A stretch of 64,000 nucleotides of DNA from Rhodobacteraceae bacterium UBA6197 (GTDB lineage Bacteria > Pseudomonadota > Alphaproteobacteria > Rhodobacterales > Rhodobacteraceae), in the NCBI GenBank assembly GCA_002422085.1, contig DISZ01000011.1, positions 1 through 64,000 on the forward strand, given 5' to 3'. Positions 54,478 through 61,711 of the stretch are shown piece after piece; the first letter of the stretch is position 1; every line of letters starts with the position of its first letter. Below the pieces are notes generated by a model, which saw nothing but the letters and a program-made list of their open reading frames with translations, was not told where the DNA came from and made no database searches. Both the position numbers and the translations under genes were made by a program.

Positions 54478-55605
54478 GTGACCGAAATCGACCTCACGCG
54501 CGACCACAAGGTTCTGAACGACGATCTCGCCGCGCGACGCTACTTTGCCAAGTTCGACCGGATCACCCGGCTGTTGACCTCGGTCGCGGCCGAAATGGAA
54601 AGCGAGGGCAGCCTGTCGCGCCCCGATACCACGATCCTGTCGGGCTATGTCGGCGCGATCTCGGCGACGTTCCGGGCGCTGTCGGTGAAATACCTGATCG
54701 CCGGACGGATGGAGGGGCTGCTGGCGCGGCACCTGACGATTGATCTGCATGAAAGCGGCTTTCCTATTTATCAGGAACTGGTTCGCATGGCCAATGACGC
54801 CGCACAGGCGGCGCGACATCTGGAGGGCATGGCCTCGGCCGAGGGGCTGAAGGACGAGATGATCCGCCAGATCGTCGGTGACCGCTCGATTCCGACCAAA
54901 CTGCAATATGCGCTGAGCCAGCGGCTCTATTTCGAGCTGTTGGCGGCCGGCGGGATGTTCTGGCCGCAGATGCATCCGGTGGCGCAATGGCTGGCCGACC
55001 TGCCGGGTGGGCGGCGGCGCTATCTGCTGCACTGGGCGGTCTATGACAGCCAGTTGAACGTGCCGGTGGTCTATCTGCTGGAATTGGAAGACAGCGGGCG
55101 GCGGGCGCTGCCGCTGGATCAGGGGCGCTGGGCCGAGGTGCAGGCGCATCTGCTGGCGCAATCGGTGGGCGGGCTGAAGCCGGTCACGATTGCCAGGGGG
55201 GTCGATGTCGATTTCAGCGACCTGCACCCCAAGCGTCTGCGCCGGGTGCATCTGGGGCCGATGTATTCCAGCGCCTTCACATTGCAGACCGGCCCGATCC
55301 GCGAGGTGCTGGACGAGGCGAAATCGCCCAGTGGCGACGACTGGGCACTGGCCTGGACGTTGGAAGAGGTAGAAAGCGGCGGGGTCGAGGTCGACAAGGG
55401 CTGGTTTTCCTCGACCGAGCGCGAGGTGTTCACGCTGGACCCGTTCTCGGGTCGGGGCGCGGATACCGGCGCGACGCGGGTGCAGCGCAGCCTTATTCTG
55501 CCGCAGCGTCCATTTCAGGTTCTGGCAGAAAAAGACCCCGAGGGGTTTCGCGACATGCGCAAGTTCGTCGTCGGGCGCGAAGGCCGGGTGGTGGTTTATG
55601 GATAA
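54478..55605 (+). CDS. cluster gene 2: conserved-looking protein of unknown function
   Basis: This is a 375-residue soluble protein starting with GTG directly after the stop of gene 1. The N-terminal half is helical. A middle segment (residues about 180-205) reads GGRRRYLLHWAVYDSQLNVP, followed by a beta-rich region and the C-terminal VQRSLILPQRPFQVLAEKDP. I recognise no family, metal-binding or nucleotide-binding motif. The lack of any gap to gene 1 implies that the two are made together and may interact. Palindrome half-arms follow before gene 3. Confidence 0.8.
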   Translation: MTEIDLTRDHKVLNDDLAARRYFAKFDRITRLLTSVAAEMESEGSLSRPDTTILSGYVGAISATFRALSVKYLIAGRMEGLLARHLTIDLHESGFPIYQELVRMANDAAQAARHLEGMASAEGLKDEMIRQIVGDRSIPTKLQYALSQRLYFELLAAGGMFWPQMHPVAQWLADLPGGRRRYLLHWAVYDSQLNVPVVYLLELEDSGRRALPLDQGRWAEVQAHLLAQSVGGLKPVTIARGVDVDFSDLHPKRLRRVHLGPMYSSAFTLQTGPIREVLDEAKSPSGDDWALAWTLEEVESGGVEVDKGWFSSTEREVFTLDPFSGRGADTGATRVQRSLILPQRPFQVLAEKDPEGFRDMRKFVVGREGRVVVYG

Positions 55606-55684
55606 GAGCCTCCGGCGGGGATATTTGGGCGAAAATGAAAGCCTGTTGGGCTTCTTTTTGGCTGAAATACTCCCCGCGGAGCGG
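55606..55684. repeat. two palindrome half-arms, reversed order, inside the cluster
   Basis: GAGCCTCCGGCGGGGATATT (11322-type right arm) is followed by CTTCTTTTTGGCTGAAATAC (27004-type left arm), the opposite order to complete copies, as in the ABC ATPase gene. It splits the cluster into genes 1-2 and genes 3-7 and could partly terminate transcription. Confidence 0.85.
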
Positions 55685-55743
55685 TCCGCGGCATCGGCCG
55701 GGTGTCTGCGGTTCGGACGGGGTGACGAAAGAAGGATGATGCG

Positions 55744-57678
55744 ATGACTACGCCGCGCGATGAGATGGAACTGACCGAGGCGTCGGTGCGGGCGCATTAC
55801 GACACGGCGGCGGCGCTTTTGGCGGGGTTTGACCATGCGCCGCGGCTGGCGCGGGTGGTGGCGGTCGCAGCGCCGGTCGAGCGTTCGGCGGGGCTTGGGG
55901 TGCGGCGGGCGTTTCGTTCAACCACGCCAGGGTTGGTGACGCGGTCGTTGGCGCGGCCCGAGGGCGTGCGGCTGATCGAGCGGGTCGAGAGCGTCGGCGG
56001 CGATGATCTGCCCAGCCCCGTGCAGGCCGCCGTCTTGCAAGGGTTGCGCCGGGCGATCGCGATTGCCTTGGCGGTGGGCGAGGGGTTTTCGGCGCTGACC
56101 GGGTTGGCCGAGTTGAAGAAGGCCAATCTGGAGGGGCGCTTGCCCGCCGCGCGGGCGAGTGAGTTTGGCGAATTGCTGGCGGCCGAGGCCTTGGCGGTGT
56201 TGTCGGTGTTTGGCAATGCCGCGGCGTTCTTGCTGGCACCTCGGGCGGGCGAGGTCACGGTCGAGATCGGCGCGGTGGACGAGATCCTGACCGACAATGC
56301 GAGCCTCGCGCTGAATGGCGTGCTGTGGGAGCTGGATCAGGACATCGCGTTATTAGCCAGCGATGAGCCGCGCCTTGTGGCGGTGGTTCTGGCCTTTGCC
56401 GAGCAACTGATTGAAAAGGTGCGGCTGCGCGGCGCGGATGCGGCGCGGATCGGCGCTTTTACCGGGGCGGCGTGGCGCGTGGCCGCCGATGATTTCCCGA
56501 TCACCGGCTTTGCCCCGGCGCGCAAGGTCCGGGGCAGCGCGCTGGTGATGGCCTTCAAGAAGCCGCATGAGGTGGTGGGCAACCATATCGCCAAATATCA
56601 GGCGATGCGTCTGGCCAAGATGCTGATGGCCTATGATTTCGAGCGCAAGCTGAACCCGTTTGCCGAACTGGGCGGCTTTATCTTTACCTTCATGGGGGAC
56701 GGCAAGCCGGGCACCGGCAAGACCACGCTGATTCAGATGATGGCGGGGCTTTTGAACGACTATTGCAAGGCGGCGGGCTATCCGCTTCGCTATCAGAACC
56801 TCAGCATCGACGGCGTTGACAGCTATCAGGGCAAGTCGGGGCAAAACGCCAAGGCGTTCATTCAAAACGTGATTGACCCCGGGGTGATCGGCTTTGGCAC
56901 GATCGACGACATCGACCAGATCGCGGGCAAGCGCGGTGATCGGCAATCGAGCGCCGGCCAGCAGGAAATCACCGCCGTGCTGATGGAGGCCTTTGCCGGG
57001 GCCAATACCGTGGTGCGGGGCAACGCCACCTTCGGGATGTTCTCGAACTACCCCGAAAACGTCGATGACGCGCTGCGCCAGCGGGCCGGGGCGCGATTTC
57101 TGGTCGACGGGCCGCAAACCCGCGAGGATTACATCGACATCCTGTCGCTGCTGTTGGGCAAGAACCACGCGATCCCCCTGGGCGCGCATGATCTTTTTGC
57201 CGCGCAGGAAATCAAGCGCGCGGTGGCGGCCAGTTTCGAAGGCTACAACCGCCCGCACGAGCCGGGCTTGCAGGCGGTCTGGGCGGCGGTCGAGGCGCGG
57301 ATTGGTGCGCTTGATACCATTGCCAAGCTGGGCAGCTATCTCAAGGCGATCCAGGAGGCCGACGACCGCTTTACCGGCCGCGCGATCAAGAACATCACCG
57401 ATGCGGTCAAGGTCCGCGCGATGGATTTCGAATTGCCGGACGACTGGATGGAAAACCCCGATCTGTTCTTGTTCAAGCCCTATGACGAAAAGCGGGCGAT
57501 GATTGCGGATCTGCGCCAGCCGATCACGGTTGCGATGGTGGTGCAGGAAATCAACCGCTATGCCGACAGTGAATTCCGCTATGCCGACAAGTCCGACGAG
57601 ATCGCGATCGAGACCATGGTGCGCGATTTCGGGCGGCAGGACGCGGCCAGACGGCGCTATCAGGAGGGCAAGGGATGA
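55744..57678 (+). CDS. cluster gene 3: AAA+ ATPase
   Basis: This 644-residue protein has an N-terminal helical region of about 300 residues without recognised motifs, followed by an AAA+ module. Walker A is GKPGTGKT at 320-327; Walker B is VIGFGTIDDID at about 381-391; a sensor-1-like GMFSNYPENVDDALRQ and an arginine-finger-like RAGAR follow (about 430-455). The C-terminal part is helical. AAGGA lies six bases before the ATG. It is the only enzyme-like gene in the cluster, so it is the probable motor that remodels the neighbouring proteins. Confidence 0.88.
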   Translation: MTTPRDEMELTEASVRAHYDTAAALLAGFDHAPRLARVVAVAAPVERSAGLGVRRAFRSTTPGLVTRSLARPEGVRLIERVESVGGDDLPSPVQAAVLQGLRRAIAIALAVGEGFSALTGLAELKKANLEGRLPAARASEFGELLAAEALAVLSVFGNAAAFLLAPRAGEVTVEIGAVDEILTDNASLALNGVLWELDQDIALLASDEPRLVAVVLAFAEQLIEKVRLRGADAARIGAFTGAAWRVAADDFPITGFAPARKVRGSALVMAFKKPHEVVGNHIAKYQAMRLAKMLMAYDFERKLNPFAELGGFIFTFMGDGKPGTGKTTLIQMMAGLLNDYCKAAGYPLRYQNLSIDGVDSYQGKSGQNAKAFIQNVIDPGVIGFGTIDDIDQIAGKRGDRQSSAGQQEITAVLMEAFAGANTVVRGNATFGMFSNYPENVDDALRQRAGARFLVDGPQTREDYIDILSLLLGKNHAIPLGAHDLFAAQEIKRAVAASFEGYNRPHEPGLQAVWAAVEARIGALDTIAKLGSYLKAIQEADDRFTGRAIKNITDAVKVRAMDFELPDDWMENPDLFLFKPYDEKRAMIADLRQPITVAMVVQEINRYADSEFRYADKSDEIAIETMVRDFGRQDAARRRYQEGKG

Positions 57679-57761
57679 CGGCAATCATCGCGGTCGATGT
57701 CTTGATGGCAAAGGGGCGCGTGCGTTTCGGGCCGGGCCTTGGCGGGGTGGGCACGGCATGA
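57675..57761 (+). CDS. possible 28-residue coupling ORF
   Basis: The ATG overlaps the AAA+ stop (ATGA) and the TGA overlaps the ATG of the next gene (ATGA again), so ribosomes could pass through it without leaving the mRNA. The peptide MTAIIAVDVLMAKGRVRFGP plus eight residues has no recognisable feature. It may serve only to couple translation of genes 3 and 4. Confidence 0.4.
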   Translation: MTAIIAVDVLMAKGRVRFGPGLGGVGTA

Positions 57762-59110
57762 AACGCCTGATCGAAAAAGGCCTGATGTTTGGCAACCTGA
57801 TCCGGGTCGACAGCCCGGCGCTGGTCGATCGCTACAACCGCGCGCTCAGGCATCTTGCCGGCAAGACCACCGCGCTGAGCGAGTTTCACATTGATCTGTC
57901 GGGCTACTCGCCGGAAATCGGGGACGAGCTGGAGGACCCGCTTTATCTGAACCCGAACGGCTGCAACCGACAGTTCATCCTGCTGTCGACCGAACAGAAG
58001 GACGCACCGCTGCTGAACGCGCAGTTTTCCATGTCGCGCAGCATCTTGCGCCGCTTCATCAACGATAACGCGGCGCAACTGTTCAGCCTGACGGCGCGCG
58101 ACGCGGTGGCCGGCGAGTTGGAAAACTCGGTCTACGAGATGAGCACCCCGGCGCGGCTGTTCGATATCCGCCGGATCACGGTGGTCGCCGATACCACCGG
58201 CAACCATATCGCCGAGGCCGAAAAGCTGGCCGCGCTGATCGAGCGGTTCCGCACCGAGCCGGACGGCTGGTGGGATGACGTGCTGATCGCCGAGATGATC
58301 GGGCTGGCCAAGAAAACCGGCGATGTGATGCGCAACCCGGTGCGGCTGACTTCGACGAGCTATGAGATCGAGGATTTCTGGACGGCGCATTTCGGGGGCG
58401 TCTATGTGTTCCGTTCGGTCGCGCATCCGGCGGCGATCGCGGCGGGCGACCGCGCCGCCATGGGCGGGTTGGCGATCAAATATGTGTTTGCCATGGCGCA
58501 GCACAATGAGATCGCGAAATTCCTTGAACTGAACGGGCTGGCCGAACCGATCGTGGCCGCGCGCGGGGCAGATTCGGCGGCGATCCTGCGCCAGAAGATG
58601 GATTTCATTCTGGTCGAGGCGGCAACGCGGCTGGGGCTCGAGACCGGCGCGGGCGACCGCACCGCCCTGCGCGGGGTGGCGCAAAAGCTGGGCGCCGCCC
58701 TGCCCGAGGCGTTTTTGGGGCTGGCCGCGCTGCTGCGCTGGGTCGAGACCGGCGGCCAGTGGCCGCGCATCGACAGCCGCCACCCGGCCTATTTCTACAC
58801 GCTCCGCGCGACCCAAGGGCCGAACCGCGATCTGGTCAACATGCTGCTGGCGGAACTTGCGCCTCTGGATCTGCGTCAGTTGTTCATCTGCCACAAGGAG
58901 CTGTTCTACCGGCTCTATCAGACCTGGCCCGAGCCAAAGCGCGCCTATGTTGCCGATTTTCTGGAACGCGAGTATCAGATTGACAAGGCGGGCGCCCGCG
59001 CGGCGCTGTTCGGGGCAGAGCCGGGAATGGACGACCCCCCGGCGCGACCGGCGCGTGACATCGTGGATATGGTCGGGCCTTGGGGCGCGATAGCAAGGGG
59101 GCGGCAATGA
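57758..59110 (+). CDS. cluster gene 4: large protein of unknown function
   Basis: This 450-residue soluble protein starts MKRLIEKGLMFGNLIRVDSP. It is mixed alpha/beta with no signal peptide and no motif I can name; notable segments are NPNGCNRQFILLSTEQKDAP near 66-85 and PDGWWDDVLIAEMIGLAKKT near the middle. It follows the AAA+ gene with an 80-base gap filled by a 28-residue ORF, and its stop overlaps the start of gene 5. Its consistent placement after the ATPase suggests a substrate or adaptor role, which is inference. Confidence 0.82.
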   Translation: MKRLIEKGLMFGNLIRVDSPALVDRYNRALRHLAGKTTALSEFHIDLSGYSPEIGDELEDPLYLNPNGCNRQFILLSTEQKDAPLLNAQFSMSRSILRRFINDNAAQLFSLTARDAVAGELENSVYEMSTPARLFDIRRITVVADTTGNHIAEAEKLAALIERFRTEPDGWWDDVLIAEMIGLAKKTGDVMRNPVRLTSTSYEIEDFWTAHFGGVYVFRSVAHPAAIAAGDRAAMGGLAIKYVFAMAQHNEIAKFLELNGLAEPIVAARGADSAAILRQKMDFILVEAATRLGLETGAGDRTALRGVAQKLGAALPEAFLGLAALLRWVETGGQWPRIDSRHPAYFYTLRATQGPNRDLVNMLLAELAPLDLRQLFICHKELFYRLYQTWPEPKRAYVADFLEREYQIDKAGARAALFGAEPGMDDPPARPARDIVDMVGPWGAIARGRQ

Positions 59111-59385
59111 TCGGGATCATTCGGGCCGCGGTTTTCGGATTTATCGGCCTGTCCGTCGTCTATCTTCTGGTCTCGGTCTATTCGCGTTCGGTCGCCCGCG
59201 AGAACCTGGAAAAGGAATGGGACGAAGCCCCTCCCGATGGCTCTGGTGAAACCGAGCGGGATGCCTATATCAGAGCGGGGATGCGGGACTATGAGAAAAG
59301 CCTGCGCAAGAAGCTGGTGGTGCTGGTCTTCATCATCCCGATGCTGGTGATCGGGGTGACGATCTATCTGGTGAATTATCAATAG
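59107..59385 (+). CDS. cluster gene 5: small two-helix membrane protein
   Basis: This 92-residue protein has transmembrane segments near residues 4-25 and 69-90 joined by an acidic, helical loop containing RSVARENLEKEWDEAP. The ATG overlaps the stop of gene 4 (ATGA). Family unknown. It is presumably in the inner membrane and, with gene 6, gives the cluster a membrane component. Confidence 0.8.
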   Translation: MIGIIRAAVFGFIGLSVVYLLVSVYSRSVARENLEKEWDEAPPDGSGETERDAYIRAGMRDYEKSLRKKLVVLVFIIPMLVIGVTIYLVNYQ

Positions 59386-59395
59386 GAGGCCTGCG

Positions 59396-60079
59396 ATGTG
59401 GGGCTATGTGAAATGGACGTTCCGGGTTGTCGTGGCGTTGGTGTTGGTGGCGTTCTTTCACTATACGCTGCCCCAGCATGACGTGGTGCGCGTCACCCGG
59501 ACCTTCAACCAGCTGACCACGATCGGCAGCAACTGGCTGTTCTATGCCTCGCCCGACAGCGGCACCACCGCCAGCGACGTTGATGAAAAGCGCGATATCC
59601 GGTTCATCGATTCGGTGCGCCCGAACGGCAAGGTCGTGGTTTACCGCAACGAGGATACTGGCTGGATCTGGCCGCCCTATTTCAAATACGACAGCTCGAA
59701 CCTTCAGGCCGAGGCCTCGAACCTGACTTCGAACGAGGCGACCCCGAAATGGGTGATGGTCACGCATTACGGCTGGCGTTTGCCGATCCTGTCGATCTAC
59801 CCCAACGCGGTCTCGATCAAACCCGTGGCCGGACCGGATGCGACGGTATTTCCCTGGGTCAACGTGATCGTGCTGACCGCGCTTTTGCTGTTGGTGCTGA
59901 TGATCCGCCGGATGTGGCTGCAATTTCGCGAACGCGCCATCGATCCCGTGCTGCACGACATGAGCGAGACCTGGGACGACGTTGAATCCCAGGCCGATGC
60001 CGCCGGCGACAGGGCGCGCGGGCTGTGGGGGCGTTTCAAGGGCTGGCTGGGCACTTTCAGCGCCAAGCCCCGAGGGTGA
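59396..60079 (+). CDS. cluster gene 6: DUF1523 family membrane protein
   Basis: This 227-residue protein begins MWGYVKWTFRVVVALVLVAF then FHYTLPQHDVVRVT, which I recognise as the DUF1523 opening. A periplasmic domain (about residues 26-145) is followed by a second transmembrane helix near 158-178 and a cytoplasmic, charged C-terminal tail ending in an amphipathic stretch. AGGAGG lies before the start, ten bases from gene 5. Function unknown. A perfect palindrome ends the cluster. Confidence 0.87.
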   Translation: MWGYVKWTFRVVVALVLVAFFHYTLPQHDVVRVTRTFNQLTTIGSNWLFYASPDSGTTASDVDEKRDIRFIDSVRPNGKVVVYRNEDTGWIWPPYFKYDSSNLQAEASNLTSNEATPKWVMVTHYGWRLPILSIYPNAVSIKPVAGPDATVFPWVNVIVLTALLLLVLMIRRMWLQFRERAIDPVLHDMSETWDDVESQADAAGDRARGLWGRFKGWLGTFSAKPRG

Positions 60080-60085
60080 CTCCGG

Positions 60086-60175
60086 GCTTTCAGCTTCGTC
60101 CAAATATCCCCGCCGGAGGCTCCCCTGGCCGGATGCGGGAGCCTCCGGCGGGGATATTTGGACGAAGCTGAAAGC
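60086..60175. repeat. perfect 39-bp-arm palindrome ending the cluster
   Basis: The left arm 60086-60124 and right arm 60137-60175 are perfect reverse complements around a 12-base loop. The arms read GCTTTCAGCTTCGTCCAAAT then ATCCCCGCCGGAGGCTCCC. This is the cleanest member of the family. It lies between the convergent DUF1523 gene and the 112-residue hypothetical gene. Confidence 0.95.
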
Positions 60176-60187
60176 GCAAAGACCGTC

Positions 60188-60526
60188 TCAGAGCCGACTG
60201 AAGAATGGGTCGATTGCCCAGTAGCTCAGGAAACTCCGGGCATGTTTGCGCGGAATTCCAAGGGTTTCCATCGCATAAAGATCCACGCTGAGAAGCGCGG
60301 CAAGGCGGTAGCCCTGTGCCGCGCCGTCCCGCGCCGGGCTGCCGTGGGCAAAGTTCGTCTCGATCGCGACCGAGGCGGATACCAGGGCAAAGACGATTTC
60401 CAAAGGCGGGGAGTCGGGCCAGCGGGTCACAAGATCTCGTACGAGAGGGCGCCACGCCTCGCCCGGATCGAGAAGCTTCTCGATGGCGAAAGTGACACGG
60501 TCATCCTCGTCCATGCGATAGGTCAT
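60188..60526 (-). CDS. conserved-looking small hypothetical protein
   Basis: This 112-residue soluble protein starts MTYRMDEDDRVTFAIEKLLD and ends with SFLSYWAIDPFFSRL. It is mostly helical with no recognised motif. GGTGG precedes the Met at 60526. It is convergent with the DUF1523 gene across a palindrome and divergent from deoC. Family and function unknown to me. Confidence 0.75.
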   Translation of the reverse strand: MTYRMDEDDRVTFAIEKLLDPGEAWRPLVRDLVTRWPDSPPLEIVFALVSASVAIETNFAHGSPARDGAAQGYRLAALLSVDLYAMETLGIPRKHARSFLSYWAIDPFFSRL

Positions 60527-60737
60527 CGTGCCGCCACCTACACCAATCCGTCGAGGCGTTGCCGAAAACAGGCTCGAATGCAATGAGATGCAAAGCTGTT
60601 TAATGATTTAGACGCTGCGTCGGGGCTTGTGAAGCAAAAGGTTAACGCGCCTCGTAAGCCGTTGAAGCGGCGCGCGGCATTCGCTAGCTTTGGCGCGCTG
60701 GCCGCCCGAAGTGGCCTGATCCTAAGGAGGCTTGATG

Positions 60738-61703
60738 ATGGCAACCCCCAGCCCGCATGGGTTCGCGCGCAATGTCGGCGTGCCCTTGGCGCCCGATTGG
60801 TTCGAGCAGGTAGCGGTGAACACGCCTGCGGCCGAGCGTCGGGCCGAAAGCCTTGCCGGGCGGCGCAGCCTGAAGAAGGAATGGCAGGCGGCGTGGCTGG
60901 TGAATGCGATTCGCTGCATGGATCTGACGACGCTGGCGGGTGATGATACGGACGACCGGGTGGCTCGGCTTTGTGCCAAGGCCCGCAGCCCCTTGGCGCC
61001 GCATATCCTTGTCGGGTTGGGTCTGGGGTCGGTTCAGACCGGGGCGGTGTGCGTCTATCCGACGCTGGTGGCGGCGGCGGTGCGGGCGCTGGCGGGGTCG
61101 GGGGTGCCGGTGGCCTCGGTGGCGACGGGTTTTCCGGCGGGGCTGATGCCGCTGGACCTGCGGCTGGCCGAGATCCGCTATGCCGTGGACCAGGGTGCTG
61201 CGGAAATCGATATCGTGATTTCGCGGGCATTGGTGCTGCGCGGCGATTGGGCCGCACTTTATGACGAGATCGCCGCGATGCGGGCGGCCTGTGGTGCGGC
61301 ACATATGAAAGCGATTCTGGCGACCGGCGATCTGGCGACCCTGCGCAATGTCTACAAGGCCAGCATGGTGGCGATGCAGGCGGGCGCCGATTTCATCAAG
61401 ACCTCGACCGGGAAAGAGGCCGTCAATGCAACGCTGCCGGTCAGTCTGGTGATGCTGCGGGCGTTGCGGGATTACGGAACGCGGACCGGGTTCAAGGTGG
61501 GGTTCAAGCCGGCGGGCGGGATGAAAACCGCCAAGGATGCGCTGGCCTGGCAGGTCTTGATGCGCGAAGAGCTGGGCCGCGACTGGCTCAGCCCCGATCT
61601 GTTCCGGCTGGGGGCGTCCAGCATGCTGGGCGATATCGAGCGGCAGCTCGAGCATTTTGTAACGGGGCGCTATGCGTCCTCAACGCGCCATGCGCTTGCC
61701 TGA
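60738..61703 (+). CDS. deoC: deoxyribose-phosphate aldolase
   Basis: This 321-residue class I aldolase splits 2-deoxyribose-5-phosphate to glyceraldehyde-3-phosphate and acetaldehyde. The Schiff-base Lys221 is in FIKTSTGKE, and the second catalytic Lys is in GFKPAGGMKT. It is of the longer type found with an N-terminal extension. AAGGAGG is best spaced for the ATG at 60738; upstream in-frame ATG and TTG codons are less well placed. The aldehyde dehydrogenase starting nine bases after its stop could oxidise the acetaldehyde. Confidence 0.95.
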   Translation: MATPSPHGFARNVGVPLAPDWFEQVAVNTPAAERRAESLAGRRSLKKEWQAAWLVNAIRCMDLTTLAGDDTDDRVARLCAKARSPLAPHILVGLGLGSVQTGAVCVYPTLVAAAVRALAGSGVPVASVATGFPAGLMPLDLRLAEIRYAVDQGAAEIDIVISRALVLRGDWAALYDEIAAMRAACGAAHMKAILATGDLATLRNVYKASMVAMQAGADFIKTSTGKEAVNATLPVSLVMLRALRDYGTRTGFKVGFKPAGGMKTAKDALAWQVLMREELGRDWLSPDLFRLGASSMLGDIERQLEHFVTGRYASSTRHALA

Positions 61704-61711
61704 GGGATGAG

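Noticed and set aside
53698..55836. 712-codon open frame on the minus strand
   Set aside because: It is antisense to cluster genes 1 and 2, which have better starts, spacing and composition.
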